A stretch of 64,000 nt of DNA from Ottelia alismoides (GCA_037367405.1 JAZKJV010010741.1:124001-188000); one strand, 5' to 3'. Shown: positions 1 through 12,211, counted from the stretch's first letter. Notes: generated from the letters alone by a model not told the origin. Made by a program: numbers and translations.

Positions 1-226
1 ACTTGATGGCTCTAGGAGAGAGCTTATTTAGACTTGGAGAGAACTGGTGGACAAATGTGACCGAACCCCACACTTGAGTAAGAGAGAACGATTCCTTCTC
101 TGGAAATGCTGACAAAAAAGGAATTTTCTTTCCTATAAAAGATGAGGGCATGCGATTCACAAGATAACATGCTGTAAGAACTGCATCACTGTAGAACAAA
201 TGTGGGGCACGACTCTGAATGAGAAG
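1..226 (-). pseudogene. copia element B, distal pol fragment (cut by element A)
   Basis: Read on the minus strand, this segment encodes pieces of the region just after the integrase core of a Ty1/copia polyprotein, including the conserved block around a PxxxKCVFxGYS-like stretch seen intact in element D. The reading frame is broken. It ends exactly at AGAAG (222-226), the target duplication made by element A, and the same minus-strand pol sequence resumes at 10296. The rest of B (reverse transcriptase, RNase H, 3' LTR) must lie left of the window. Confidence 0.8.
222..226. repeat. target-site duplication of element A, left copy
   Basis: AGAAG directly precedes the left LTR of element A and is repeated at 10291-10295 directly after its right LTR. 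A 5-bp duplication is the normal footprint of LTR-retrotransposon integrase. Confidence 0.92.
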
Positions 227-372
227 TGTAGAGATATATATTATGCTATTTTGTACCGTTTCATATTTTTCCTTTTCTTTTGGACTCTTGTTGTAACTTA
301 CCCATTGGCTACTCTCCTATATAAGAGAGCCTAGGGTGTATGTAATAAACAACTCTCTTATTTTTCCCAACA
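227..372 (+). repeat. left LTR of element A
   Basis: It starts TGTAGAGATATA and ends CCCAACA, giving the TG...CA ends of an LTR. It matches 10143-10290 nearly base for base. A TATATAAGAGAG stretch near 320-331 is a plausible TATA box, followed by AATAAA-like sequence near 344. This is a compact promoter and polyadenylation layout typical of a short copia LTR. Confidence 0.92.
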
Positions 373-384
373 TGGTATCGGAGC
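373..384 (+). promoter_or_regulatory. primer binding site of element A (initiator tRNA-Met type)
   Basis: TGGTATCGGAGC lies directly after the left LTR. It matches the usual plant copia site complementary to the 3' end of initiator tRNA-Met (TGGTATCAGAGC, seen intact in C and D) with one change. Confidence 0.85.
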
Positions 385-435
385 GACGGTCCTAGATTGG
401 AGTTCTTGAACCAAACCCTAACCCAAGCTTCCATC

Positions 436-835
436 TTCGAGCCCTCTGCGCACGCCTCCTCGCCCTGCGCACGCGCCGCACTCGACCCCGCGTTCGGCCC
501 CGCACCAGCCCCGTGCCGCCCCCAGCGCCGTGCTCGGCCCCGAACCGCTTGGTCCTAGCCTCAGTTCGGCGCCGCCAGCCCTAGCCTCGTGCAGTTCCTG
601 TGCGCGTGCGGCCCCAGTTCCTGTGTGGCCCTAGTCCCATGCGGCCCCAGTTCCCGTGCGGCCCTAGTCCCGTGCGGCCCCAGTTCCCGTGCACGCGCAA
701 CCCTAGTTCAGCGTGCGTGCGGCCCCAACGCTAGTTCCGCGCGCGCGTGCGCATACACCGAGGGATGTGCGCTACTACCAGCACATCTCAGCCCTCCTAG
801 GACTTACGAGCAGTCCCACATCCTAGGGTTCGCCT
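436..835 (+). repeat. GC-rich imperfect repeats in the leader of element A
   Basis: The untranslated leader holds repeated CGTGCGGCCC and CAGTTCC(C/T)GTG words, densest at 590-735. The short open frame at 589-837 is only this repeat read through and shows no recognisable domain. Confidence 0.7.
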
Positions 836-987
836 AACCCTAGGGTACCTTCATGATAGAGGAGACTCTCGCCGCGTTTCCAAGTTAATGGGTTTAGTTG
901 CTTGAGTCTACACATGCAACTAAACCCGTGAATGTTTGTGTAGACGATCATATCTTCAGTCTACTACCCTAGTCTTCTATTATCATC

Positions 988-1770
988 ATGTCAGAAAGCA
1001 AGGCAAATATCCCATCTACAGACGCCTTCAGAGGTCCAGCGCCCATTGTGAAGATGGATGGGTCAAATTACGAATTGTGGGCAATGCAGTTCATGAGTGT
1101 GATGAAGTCGACCGGTAAGAAGCACATTCTTACTAAGGAAGAGCCTGATGAGAAGACTAGGGTCAACGCCTCATGGGAGGTAGATGATGCATATGCCAAG
1201 GTTTGGCTATCAGGAACCCTGGAAATTGAGATTGCCAATGATATTCTCCATCAACCCACTGCAAAAGCAATATAGGATATTCTGGCTGCTACATATTCCC
1301 AGACAAAGAATGAGACGAAGATTCTGCAAGCATGACATCTTCACAATCAAACAGAATGGCCAGCCTTTACACTCATTATACACGTCTTTACGTGGAATGT
1401 TCGAAAAGCTCTACAGCTTCATGCCTCTCACAGCCACTCCTGAGCAACAAAAGACGTACCGGAATGCCACTATGGTTGGTGTATTCCTGGCAACCCTTGA
1501 TCTAGAGTACGAGGCAGCACGTTCTCAGATCTTGGCCGATTCCACTATTCCTCTAATGGAGGAAGCCTTTCACAGACTGAGTCGTATTACTGTTCCTTCA
1601 TCTACTGCTAATCAGTCTGCTTCGGCTATGGAAGCTTCTCGAGGTCGTGGGGGCCATCATCAGTTTCGTGGTCGTGGACCACAAGGCCATCATCAGTTTC
1701 GGCTGAACAGATTGAACCTCCATCTGCTTCATCTTTGGATCAACGCTTTGATGACCTTGTAGCTCGTCTG
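988..1770 (+). pseudogene. gag of element A (broken)
   Basis: The frame opens with MSESKANIPS and carries the family block MDG(S/T)NYELWAMQF near residues 23-35, as in the intact gag of element D. It is interrupted by a TAG at about 1273 and a frameshift near 1330. Gag then continues in another frame (about 1350-1700) through FEKLYSFMPLT and PEQQKTYRNATMVGVF. The zinc-knuckle segment present in D has been lost between about 1690 and 1720. It once encoded the nucleocapsid/capsid part of the polyprotein and is not functional now. Confidence 0.85.
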
Positions 1771-1915
1771 AGGGACATTATTCCTCCATCCGGTCCCGTT
1801 GCACCAGCGCCTGCCTCCGGGAGTCATTCCGACGTTGCTGCTTCTGCCTCGACCAGTACCTTAGGTAGCACATGCATTCACTACCAATAGTGGATCTGAT
1901 ACTTTAGAGTGGATT

Positions 1916-2889
1916 ATGGACTCTGGTGCTACACATCATCTATGTGGTGATCAAGGTTTACTTACAGCCTACCGACAGATTCCTCCATGCCGTACTGTGG
2001 TTATTGCTAATGGGACACACTCTTCGATTACTGGTCAGGGGGAGATTAGCCTGACATCTTCTATGCACATCAAAACGTGCTGCATGCACCTGACTTTTAT
2101 ATGAATTTGTTGTCCATTAGCCAACTTACAAAGGATTTACAGTGTTGAGCAAGTTTTGATCCATCTTCTCTTATTTTTCAGGACATCCTTACTGGCAACG
2201 TGATTGAGCGTGTTTATAAGAAGGGTGGCCTATATCGTCTCAGTTGAACCCCATATGCTGGAGTTTCCTCTCTTCCTGCTGGATCTGTCTCTCCCTTCCT
2301 GTGGCACTTGCGCTTTGGCCATCTACCGCTTCAGAAATTGTGTCGTGTGTTACCCCATGTTTCACCTCACACGCCCATCCAATGTGGGGCTTGTCAGTTG
2401 GGAAAGCATCATCGGTATACCTTTCCCAGTCGTCAGAGTCGGAGTAGTATCTCCAAGTTTGAGTTATTTCATGTCAACATCTGGGGTCCTAGTCGTGTTC
2501 CTGATCATCAGGGACACAGGTTTTATATGGTTATTGTGGATGATTTTTCTCGTGTATCTTGGGTCTTTTTGTTAAAGAATAAATATGAAGCAGGGAATAT
2601 TATCATAAATTTCATTAATGAATTTCGTAATGTTTTTTCTGCATCTGTTAAGATTGTGAGAAGTGTTAATGCCTTGAAATTTTGTACCCATAATCTATCC
2701 AACTATTTCTCAATACAAGGGATTATCCACCAAATATCCTGTGCCTATACTTCCCAACAAAATGGAGTCGCAGAAAGGAAACAATGTCATTTACTTGATG
2801 TCACCAGGTCGCTTCTCATACAGAGTCATGCTCCTCATTCTTTCTGGGGCGATGCAGTCCTCACGACATGTTATCTTATTAATCGTATG
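1916..2889 (+). pseudogene. protease and integrase core of element A (broken, 5' half)
   Basis: The aspartic-protease motif MDSGATHHLCG is at the start. Frameshifts and stops follow at about 2100-2300. From 2308 the frame reads clearly as integrase: HLPLQKL and IQCGACQLGKHH of the HHCC zinc region, then NIWGPSRVPDHQGHRFY and QQNGVAERK. The catalytic-core Asp and Glu positions are recognisable, although the middle RSDNALE block of D reads RSVNALK here, so a catalytic Asp is lost. The frame stops in NRM at 2889, where element C is inserted. It resumes at 7922. Confidence 0.88.
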
Positions 2890-3022
2890 TGTTAGAATAC
2901 TTCGATGATTCATTCCATAGAGCCCTCGGGCCTCTTATATAGGGAGAGAGCCCTTGGGTAAATTACATGAGAAGTACATAAAGAAATAGAAATAACATGA
3001 AAGACTAACTACTATCTCTACA
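2890..3022 (-). repeat. 3' LTR of element C
   Basis: On the plus strand it begins TGTTAGAATAC and ends CTCTACA. It differs from 7789-7921 at three positions. Purine-rich CTCCAACTTGAGGGGGAG abuts it on the minus strand as the polypurine tract. Confidence 0.93.
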
Positions 3023-3029
3023 CTCCCCC

Positions 3030-6000
3030 TCAAGTTGGAGCATAGATATCTATCATGCTCAGCTTGGAAGAACATCTCTGGAAAGGTCCTCTGAGCAATG
3101 GCTTAGTAAATATGTCTGCTGTCTGGTCCTCTGAACTGACGTGAGACGTGGAGATGAAGCCCTTCTGAATCATGTCCCTAGTGTAATGACAATCCACCTC
3201 TATGTGTTTGGTTCTCTCATGGAAGGCTGGATTGTTGGCAATAAATAATGCTGCCTGATTATCACATTGAAGGTTCATAGGCAAGGGAACATCAACATTC
3301 AGATCTTCTAAGACTGCTTTAACCCACATCATTTCTGTGCTTGCCTGTGCCATGGCTCTGTACTCGGATTCGGCACTGGATCTTGCCACAACAGTCTGCT
3401 TCTTGCTTTTCCAAGAGACTAAAGAGCTTCCTATGAAGATAGCAAATCCAGAAGTAGACTTACGATCCCTTGGACATCCTGCATAATCTGCATCTGCACA
3501 AGCTGAAATAGACAGATCTGTCCCTTTCTTGAATAGCAACCCTGTGCCTGGGGAAGACTTCAGATATCTCAATATCATGTGCAAGGCATCCATATGTACT
3601 TGCCTCGGCTGCTCCATGAATTGACTCACCCGGTTTACTGCAAGAGCAATATCCGGTCGAGTTATAGTGATATATAAGAGCTTACCCACCATTTCTCTGT
3701 ACCTTCTCTTGTCCACCTCCTCAGTATCATCATCGTACAGCTTCATACTCGGGTCCATAGGTGTACTTGAAGGTCTGCATCCAGTCATTCCTGTTTCAAC
3801 AAGCAAATCTGTGACATATTTTCTTTGAGTCATCACCATTCCTTGTGCATTTCTTGCAAATTCTATCCCCAGAAAATATCGTATTGTGCCTAGATCCTTT
3901 GTAATGAACTGGCTGCCCAACATAGACTTGGTTATCTCAACCCCCTGTGCATCATCTCCAGTAACCAATATGTCATCAACATATACCATAACAACAATGG
4001 TACCTCTCGGGGTCTTCCGGACGAACAGTGAGTGGTCCGCATTTGATCTTCTGAACCCCTGTCGTTCAATAAGCTGGGAGAGCTTTTGGAACCATGCTCG
4101 AGGACTCTGTTTAAGGCCATAGATAGCCTTATGAAGTCTGCACACCTTCTGAGACTCCCCCTCAGCAGCAAACCCGGGTGGCTGCTGCATGTAGACTTCC
4201 TCCTGTAGATCACCATACAAGAAAGCATTCTTAACATCAAGTTGGAATATAGCCCAGTCACGTACCACTGCAACTGATAGAAGGATGCGAAGGGTAGAGT
4301 GTCTCGCCACCGGTGAGAAGGTATCCAAATAATCTACACCATATGTCTGGGTAAATCCCCGTGCAACGAGCCTGGCCTTGTATCTGTCTAGACGGCCATC
4401 CGCATGATATTTCACTGTAAAAACCCACTTGCAACTTACTACTGAGGCACCTGGAGGAATGGGGACAAGAGACCAAGTTCCCCTAGATTGCAAAGCACGT
4501 ATTTCCTCTTCCATTGCAAGACGCCAGCAGTCAACCTTCATAGCATCCTGATAGGTCCGTGGGATCTCAACTGACGATACAGCAGCTGCAAACTTCTGAA
4601 AATCCCCAGTGAGTCTATGAAAGGAGACATGAGAAGCAAGGGGATATGTGGCACACTGTCTGCGCTGCTTCCTATGAGCAATGGGCCGATCCAAATCATC
4701 TAAGACTGTGCTGACCGGTTGCTCCTCCTCCTGTAGTTAAGATTCCTGCACAGGTGCATTATTTAAGCCATCGTTAGTGTTAATTTCAGAACAAACCTGA
4801 GGCGTGGTGGATGGTTGACTTGTAGCTTGAGCAGGGCCTGTTCGCCTCGTATAGAACTTAGTGAAAGGGACAACTGGAGGAGGAGGTGGTGGTGGTGGTG
4901 GTAGTGTTGGTGGAGTAGAGGATTGACCCAGGCTTGGCGGTGGTGGGACAAAGACATTGGAATCTGGAGAAGTGGAGGAGGACAATCTGTCACCCGCAGG
5001 TGAGAAATACATGACAGGTTCGAAAAAGGTAACATCTGCACTCACATAGTACTTGTCATGGAGAGGATCATAGCATCGGTATCCTTTCTGTGTCCTGGAG
5101 TAACCCACAAAAACACACTTGATAGGCCTAGGAGAGAGCTTATCAAGTCCTGGAGATAAGCGGTGAACAAACGCAACAGTGCCGAAGACCCGAGGTGTAA
5201 GTGCAAACAAATCTCTGTCTGGAAAAAGAACAGAGATTGGGGACTTTTCCCCAAGAACAGTTGTAGGCATTCGGTTGACAAGATAACACGCTGTAAGTAT
5301 AGCATCTCCCCAAAAAGATAATGGAGCACAACTTTGAATGAGTAATGTGCGAGCAATATCAAGAAAATGTCGATGTTTTCGTTCCGCAACCCCATTTTGT
5401 TGTGAGGTGTAAGCACATGTGGTTTGATGAACAATGCCTTTTGAGGAAAGAAAGGAAGCAAGAGAGCGAGTGCAGAACTCCAATGCATTATCGGTTCGAA
5501 CATACTTGACAGTAGAAGAGAAAACATTGTGAATTTCATTAATAAGATTTTGGATATCACTTCCTGCTTCAGATTTATTTTTAAGAAGAAACGTCCAGGA
5601 CACACGAGAGAAATCATCAACCACTACTAAATAGAACCTGTGGCCCTGATGATCTGGGACACGACTTGGACCCCAAATGTCTACATGAAGTAATTCAAAC
5701 GGTGAGCGACTGCTCCGACTCTGACGACCTGGGAAGCTAGATCTATGGTGCTTCCCTAACTGACATGCTTCACAACGAAAGGAGGAACTCGGAGAGATCT
5801 GAGGCAGTAGGTGACGCATCTTCTGCAGGGGCAGATGACCAAACCGAAGATGCCAGGTGTACGGAGATACAACGCCTTGGAATGCAGTGAGACGCCAGCA
5901 TAGGAGTTACGGACTAGACGATAGAGGCCATTGTGCTCAGAACCACAGCCAATCACCCTGCCCGTCAGTATGTCCTGAAAAATAACAGACGATGGATCAA

Positions 6001-7267
6001 AAATGACACGACAGTGCAAATCACGTGTAATCTGACTAATGGATAAGAGATTCATAGAGAATTCTGGAGCATGTAGGACATTCTGTAAGTGCATAGAAGG
6101 TAGCAAAGCCGTCTCCCCCTGACCAATGATAGGAGAATGAGTGCCATCAGCTATGAGTACAGATCGACCGGGCTGTACAGCTCTGTAGGACTGCATAATA
6201 TCTTTCTCACGGCATAGATGATGGGTAGCTCCAGAGTCTACAATCCATCCTGTGAGATCATGACAATGAGGTGAGACTGAAGGACTACCTGAGGCACTGG
6301 CAGAGGCGGATGTACTAGCTGACGCCGAGGCTGCAACATCAGAAACCTCAGCACTTTCTGGCGACGATTGTGGCATGATATCACGAAGTCGTGCCACCAA
6401 CTCTTCGAACCTGTGGTCTGTAGCAGGAGCTGAAGGACCCTGAACATGATCTGCGACACGTGCAGAAGGAGGGAAGCCGTGCTTGGAATAGCACGTATCC
6501 TCCGAGTGACCAGTACTGCGACAGAATGAACACGTGGAACGTATGCGACCTCCGCGACCACGTCCACCACTTCCTCTTCCACGAAATGAGGACGAACCAC
6601 CACGTCCCCTGGAAACTGCCATTGCTGACGGAGTCGCAGTCACTGTATTGGACGGAACAGGTACACGACTGAGCCTCCTGTATACCTCTTCCATCGGTGG
6701 GATGGTGGCATCTGCTAGGATCTGAGCGCGTGCTGCCTCGTACTCCGGGTCTAGGGCAGCGAGCAATACGCCAACCATAGTGGCGTTGCGGAACGTCTTC
6801 TGCTGTTCCGGCGTGGCTGTAAGCGGAATGGTGCTATAGAGCTTCTCAAACATGCCACGAAGCGACGTGTACAGGGAATGAAGAGGCTTCCCATTCTGCT
6901 TCGTGGTAAATATATCATGCTGCAACTGGAGCATCTTCGTCTCATTGCGGACCTGAGAGTACGTCATAGACAAAATATCCCACATCGCCTTAGCGGTGGG
7001 CTGGTGAAGGACATCATTCGCTATCTCCGTCGTGAGCGTACCTGAGAGCCACACGTTGGCGTACACATCATCAGCCTCCCATGAGACATAGATCCCTGTC
7101 TTCTCCGGTGGTTCATCCTCAGTAAGAATATGCTTCTTACCACACGACTTCATGAGACTGAGGAACTGCATCGCCCACAGTTCGTAGTTGGTCCCGTCCA
7201 TCTTGACTATTGGTGCCGAACCTTTGAAGGCACCTATGGCGGGCGTATCGATCTTCTGATCTGACAT
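3030..7267 (-). pseudogene. gag-pol of element C (one frameshift, one stop)
   Basis: The start at 7267 gives MSDQKIDTPAIGAFKG. In order come gag, a CX2CX4HX4C zinc knuckle (CSFCRSTGHSEDTC), a Ser/Ala-rich linker, protease with VDSGATHH, integrase (HHCC region, then D, D and E of the core in VDIWGPS, RTDNALE and NGVAERK), a proline-rich spacer, reverse transcriptase with YVDD in MVYVDDILVTGDD, and RNase H with ADADYAGC and SSAESEYRA. The C-terminus is SMIDIYAPT. A frameshift near 5850 separates protease from integrase. A TAA at 4737-4739 falls in the linker before reverse transcriptase. Apart from these two lesions the protein is intact, so the copy is recently dead. Confidence 0.93.
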
Positions 7268-7436
7268 AATGCCGGAGAAGAACAACTACTGATAGACCAA
7301 GAAAACTGTCTACCAAGACCTTGTAGGATTCAAGTGCATAGGTAGACGATTATGCACTTGAATCGAACATGACGCCGAGTCCGAAGAACGCGGTACACCT
7401 GCAACGAGTAGAGGCTTTTAGAGCCTCTACTTGACA

Positions 7437-7745
7437 AAGACGGCGACTGGAAGGGGACGGCGGCGGCTCGACAGCAGGTGGGGCCCTGCGGCAGGGGCTG
7501 GCGGCAGATGGGGGGGCCCGGCGGCGGTGGGAGGGGCCCGACGGTGGGTGGAGGTGCCCTGCAGGGACCGGCGGTGGTGGAGGGGGCCCGACAGGGGCTG
7601 GCGGCGGTGGAGGGGGCCCGACAGGGGCTGGCAGGAGGTGTTGGGGTTCCCGGCGGCGGTGGGGAACCCGGCGAAGAAGAGAGGGCGGCGGCGGCGGGAG
7701 GCTTGGAGCCCGGGGGGGTGGGCGTCGAAACCCTAGAGGGGGGGG
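7437..7745 (-). repeat. GC-rich minisatellite in the leader of element C
   Basis: Repeats of a roughly 30-bp unit containing GGGGGCCCGACAGGGGCTGG occur between about 7540 and 7640, flanked by looser GGCGG-rich sequence. It lies between primer site and gag, the same place as the different GC-rich repeats in A and D. Proline-rich or glycine-rich open frames here are by-products. Confidence 0.75.
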
Positions 7746-7776
7746 CGGCGGTGGAAAACCCTAGGTTAGGGTCATG

Positions 7777-7788
7777 GCTCTGATACCA
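7777..7788 (-). promoter_or_regulatory. primer binding site of element C
   Basis: Minus-strand TGGTATCAGAGC directly follows the 5' LTR and is the standard initiator tRNA-Met primer site. Confidence 0.92.
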
Positions 7789-7921
7789 TGTTAGAATACT
7801 TCGATGATTCATTCCATAGAGCCCTCGGGTCTCTTATATAGGGAGAGAGACCTTGGGTAAATTACATGAGAAGTACATAAAGAAATAGAAATAACATGAA
7901 AGACTAACAACTATCTCTACA
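7789..7921 (-). repeat. 5' LTR of element C
   Basis: Near-identical partner of 2890-3022. Its TATATAGGG/CCCTATATAAGAG segment is the likely TATA region on the minus strand. Confidence 0.93.
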
Positions 7922-10147
7922 GTATGCCGTCGTCTGTCCTAGGTGAGAAGATTCCTTTCTCCCTAGTGTTTCCTGAAAAAGAATTGTTTTCCCTCACTCC
8001 ACGCGTGTTTGGCTCGGTAGCATTTGCTCACCAGTTGTCTCCAGGTATTGACAAGCTCTTTCCTAGGGCTGTTAAGTGTGTTTTCGTCGGGTACTCCAGA
8101 ACACAAAAGTGGTACAAGTGTTATGATCCATTACGCAGGAAATATTTTGTTAGTACTGATGTTACCTTTTTCGAGTTTGTTATGTACTTCTCTTCTACAT
8201 GTGACCAGTTGGTATCCTCAGGCACTGATGAAGCTATATACAAGCCACCACCATCACCTCCTCCACTACTACCTACATCTCCTACACCTCCTGTTACAGT
8301 TCATGTTCTCCCATTGCCACTCCACTATACCCGTCAGCTTGCTTCTGCTCATGGTCACCGCTCATCATCTAGCTCGCCTGAGGTATGTTCTGAAAATATA
8401 ATCAATATTGATGGATCTAACGATTTACCTGAGCAGGATGTGTTACAGAGGCCAGATAAGGATGCCGGTGATTTGGATCTACCTATTGCAATTCGGAAAC
8501 AGAAGCGCAGCTGCACGTCATATCCTATAGCATCCACCGTCTCTTTTGATTGTTTATTTGGGGACTTCAGGAGCTTTGTCATTGCACTATCGACGGTGGA
8601 TATTCCACGGAATTACCAAGGTGCATTGAAGGACAGTAGATGGCGTCTATCCATGGAGGAAGAGATGGCTGCTCTTCAGTCGAGAGGTACTTGGATCCTT
8701 GTCCCTGCACCTACCGATGTGTCTACAGTGAGCTGCAAGTGGATCTTCACAGTTAAACATAATGCAGATGGCAGCATTGACAGATACAAGGCACGCCTGG
8801 TTGCTCGTGGATTTACACAGACATATGGGGTGGATTATCTTGATACATTCTCGCCGATTGCTCGCCATTCCACCCTACGGATCCTTCTTTCTGTTGCGAT
8901 TACTCGTGATTGGCCACTATTCCAATTAGATGTGAAGAATGCATTTTTATTTGGTGACTTGCAGGAGGAAGTCTACATGCAACAACCACCTGGTTTTGCT
9001 GTTGAGGGGGAGTGCTCTAAGGTGTGTAGACTTCATAAGGCCATCTATGGACTTAAGCAGAGCCCCAGAGCTTGGTTCCAGAAGCTCTCAGACTTTGAAA
9101 AACAAGGGTACAGACGTTCCAATGCAGATCATTCCTTGTGTACACAGAAGACATCCAGAGTTAATTATTGCAATCATGGTATATGTAGATGATATCTTGA
9201 TTACATGTGATGATGGACAAGGAATTCAGAGGGCAAAAGAAATGTTGGGTCGTGAATTTGTCACCAAGGATCTTGGAGTCTTTAGATATTTTCTGGGACT
9301 GGAGTTCGCCAGAAATCCTCATGGATTGGTAATGACCCAGCAGAAATATGCCACTGACCTGTTGAGTGAAACAGGAATGCTTGGTTGCCGACCTGCCACT
9401 ACACCCATGGATCCGAGTATGAAATTATATGATGATGACACTGATGAGGTGGATAGGAGAAGATACAGAGAACTAGTGAGTAAACTTCTCTATGTTACTA
9501 TTACCAGACCCGATATCTCTTTTGTTGTTAGTCGGGTGGGACAGTTCATGGAGCAACCACATCAGGTACATATGGATGCTATACATATGATACTCGGGTA
9601 TCTTAAGTCATCTCCAGGTGCAGGTCTGTTGTTCAAGAAAGACAATGAGATTACTATTTCAGCATGTGCAGATGCAGATTACGCAGGATGCCCCAAGGAT
9701 AGGAAGTCCACCACTGGATTTGATGTGTACGTCGGAAACTCTCTGGTCTCATGGAGAAGTAAGAAACAAACGGTTGTAGCCAGATCCAGTGCTGAGTCGG
9801 AATATAGGGCTATGGCCCAGGTCAGTACGGAAATGATGTGGGTGAAAGCTGTTCTTACAGATCTATATATTGAAGTCCCACTTCCAATGGCTTTGGAATG
9901 TGACAATCAAGCTGCTATATTTATTGCAAATAATCCAGCATTTCATGAACGAACCAAGCACATTGAGGTTGATTGTCACTTCATACGATATATGATTCAG
10001 AAGGGGTTTACTTCTACATCCCATGTTAGCTCAGGGGACCAAATTGCAGACATTTTTACCAAGGCGTTACTCAGAGGGCCATTCCAGAAGTGCTCGTCCA
10101 AGCTGAGCATGATCGACATCTATGCTCCACCTTTAGGGGGAGTGTAG
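7922..10147 (+). pseudogene. integrase C-terminus, reverse transcriptase and RNase H of element A
   Basis: This is the continuation of A after element C, starting in RMPSSVLGEK. It runs through the post-integrase block (KCVFVGYSRTQK), a proline-rich spacer (about 8240-8330) and reverse transcriptase (CKWIFTVKHNADGS, RYKARLVARGFTQTYGVDY, QLDVKNAFLFGDLQEEVY). A frameshift near 9160 then moves the frame, and the other frame gives MVYVDDILIT with the YVDD catalytic motif. RNase H has ACADADYAGC and ARSSAESEYRAMA, and the end is SMIDIYAPPLGGV. Relative to D the break near YVDD is the main lesion in this half. Confidence 0.9.
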
Positions 10148-10290
10148 ATATATATATATTATGCTATTTTGTACCGTTTCATATTTTCCCTTTTCTTTTG
10201 GACTCTTTTTGTAATTTACCCATAGGCTACTCTCCTATATAAGAGAGCCTAGGGCGTATGAAATAAACAACTCTCTTATTTTTCCCAACA
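10143..10290 (+). repeat. right LTR of element A
   Basis: Partner of 227-372, with TGTAGATATATA at the start and CCCAACA at the end. It is preceded by the polypurine tract TTTAGGGGGAG (to 10142) and followed by AGAAG at 10291-10295. Confidence 0.93.
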
Positions 10291-10295
10291 AGAAG

Positions 10296-12211
10296 AGTAC
10301 GTGTAACATCATGAAGGTAGCGATGCTTTCTCTTTGCAACACCATTTTGTTGTGGAGTATAAGCACACGACTTTTGATGAATAATACCACGGGAAGAAAA
10401 ATATTTTTAGAGAGAACGTGTACATACTTACAAAGCATTATCCATTCTCACAAACTTCACAAACAAAGAGAAAATATTCTGTACTTCATTAATAAAAGTT
10501 TTGATAACATCCCCTGCTTTAGATTTATTCTTCAACAAAAACACCCATGACAAGCGAGAGCAATCAACTACAACAAGATAAAACTTGTGCCCCTGGTGAT
10601 TAGGAACACGACTCGGATCCCAAATATCAAATATGAAATAACTCAAAAAGGGAGCGACTACTCCGACTCTGTCTACTAGGAAAAGCAGATCTATGATGCT
10701 TTCCAGACTGACAAGCTTCACACTGGAAGGAAGAGCGAGGAGAGTTCTGAGGCAGGACATGACAAATCTTCTGTAGAGGGAGATGATCAAAGCGCAGGTG
10801 CCATGTGCAAGGAGAGACTGATCTAAAAGACTGAGAAGATAGACATGCATAAGGGGTTCGGACCAGTCGATAGAGGCCGCCTTGCTCACAGCCACAACCA
10901 ATCACCATGCCTATAAGTATGTCCTGAAAAATAAGAGACGATGGATAAAAAATAGCCCGACAATGTAAATCGTTTGTAATCTGACTGATAGATAATAAAT
11001 TTCAGAGAAAAGTCAGGGCATGTAAAACATTCTGCAAATGCATTTACGGTGTCAGTCTGATCTCCCCCTATCCTGTAACCGAGGAATGGGTCCCATTTGC
11101 TATGACAACAGTTCTCCCTGGAGGTACATGTCTATAAGCTGCAAGCTGATCTCTATCACTACATTATGTGATGTGTCGCTCCAGAGTCCATAATTCATTC
11201 TTTAATATCAGAACCATAACAAGTAGTAAGGCATAGGTGCTACCTAAGGTACTGGAGGAGGTAGAGGCTGCAGCATCTGAGTGGCCTCCTGGAGTAGGCG
11301 AGGAGTCAAGGTAACTACCCGAAGACATAATGTCCCTTAGTCTAGCAACGAGGTCATCATACCTCTGATCCGAAGAAGCAGCAACACGAGAATCTGCTTG
11401 CTCTGCTACACGAGCGATGTAGGAAAACCATGCTTGGAGTAGCATATATTTTCTGTATGGCCAGGACGACGACAATAAGTGCATGGCTGGTGAACACGAC
11501 CCCCTCTACCACGAGGTCCACGCCCACAGAATTGAGAAGATCCCCTCCTACCACGGGAGGCTGCCATCATAAAAGAAGTCTGACTGGAAGTAGAAGATGG
11601 AACAGTAATCCTACTGAGTCGTCTGAAAGCCTCCTCCATATGAGGAATGGTAGCATCCGCTAGGATCTGTGATCGAACTGCCTCATATTCGGGGTTTAGC
11701 GTCACAAGGAAGACACCAACCATAGTAGCATTCCGATATGTCTTTTGTTGCTTAGGAGTAGATGTAAGGGGCATGAAATTGTGCAACTTCTCAAACATCC
11801 CATGCAGGGATGTGTACAAAGAATGTCGCGACCGTCCATTCTGCTTGATGGTGAAAATATCATGTTGTAACTACAGTATCTTGGTCTCATTCTTCGACTG
11901 GGAATAAATTTTGGCGAGGATATCCCACATCGCCTTGGCGGTGGGCTGATGTATTACAGCGTTGGCAATCTCAATCGCCAAAGTACCAACAACCAGACCT
12001 TAGAATATGCATCATCTGCCTCCCATGAGGCATTGACTCCTGTTTTCTCAACCGGTTCCTCCTCGGTAGGAATGTGTTTCTTACCCGTGGATTTCATAAG
12101 GCTCATGAACTACATGACCCAGAGCTCGTAGTTTGTCCCGTCCATCTTGACAATCAGCGTCGGACATCTAAAAGCGCCAATACCGGGAACATCGACCTTG
12201 CTCTCTGATAT
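10296..12211 (-). pseudogene. gag, protease and integrase of element B (heavily decayed)
   Basis: Read from right to left this is a copia gag. The start codon at 12209-12211 reads ATA instead of ATG before SES. Family blocks VKMDGTNYELW, FEKLHNFMPLT and KTYRNATMVGVF follow, then a zinc knuckle (CTYCRRPGHTENICYSKH), an LWTLERHIT remnant of the protease region, and integrase segments (FQCEACQSGKHHRS). Many frameshifts and stops break it. It joins, across element A, to the pol fragment at 1-226. It is the oldest copia copy in this nest. Confidence 0.88.

Larger units (their letters stand above)
2890..7921 (-). mobile_element. Ty1/copia LTR retrotransposon C, nested in A
   Basis: This is a complete minus-strand copia element of 5032 bp. 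LTRs of 133 bp lie at 2890-3022 and 7789-7921, with target duplication GTATG at 2885-2889 and 7922-7926. An initiator tRNA-Met primer site is at 7777-7788, and a purine tract on the minus strand sits next to the 3' LTR (plus 3023-3040). The LTRs differ at three visible positions (about 2%), so it is younger than its host A. The gag-pol frame is nearly complete, with one frameshift near 5850 and one in-frame TAA at 4737-4739. Confidence 0.95.
227..10290 (+). mobile_element. Ty1/copia LTR retrotransposon A, split by element C
   Basis: This is a plus-strand copia element with short LTRs (146 and 148 bp), a primer site just after the left LTR, a gag-PR-IN-RT-RNase H order, a purine tract before the right LTR, and a 5-bp AGAAG target duplication. 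It is inserted into the minus-strand element B. A 5.0-kb minus-strand copia element (C) interrupts its integrase region at 2890-7921. The two LTRs differ at about eight positions (roughly 5%), so it is older than C and D. Gag and pol carry several stops and frameshifts, so it is not autonomous. Gag and RT sequence place it in the same family as B, C and D; I did not assign a named copia lineage. Confidence 0.93.

Noticed and set aside
7330..7812. Proline-rich 160-residue protein on the minus strand (and glycine-rich frames on the plus strand)
   Set aside because: These are translations of the GC-rich leader repeat and 5' LTR of copia element C.
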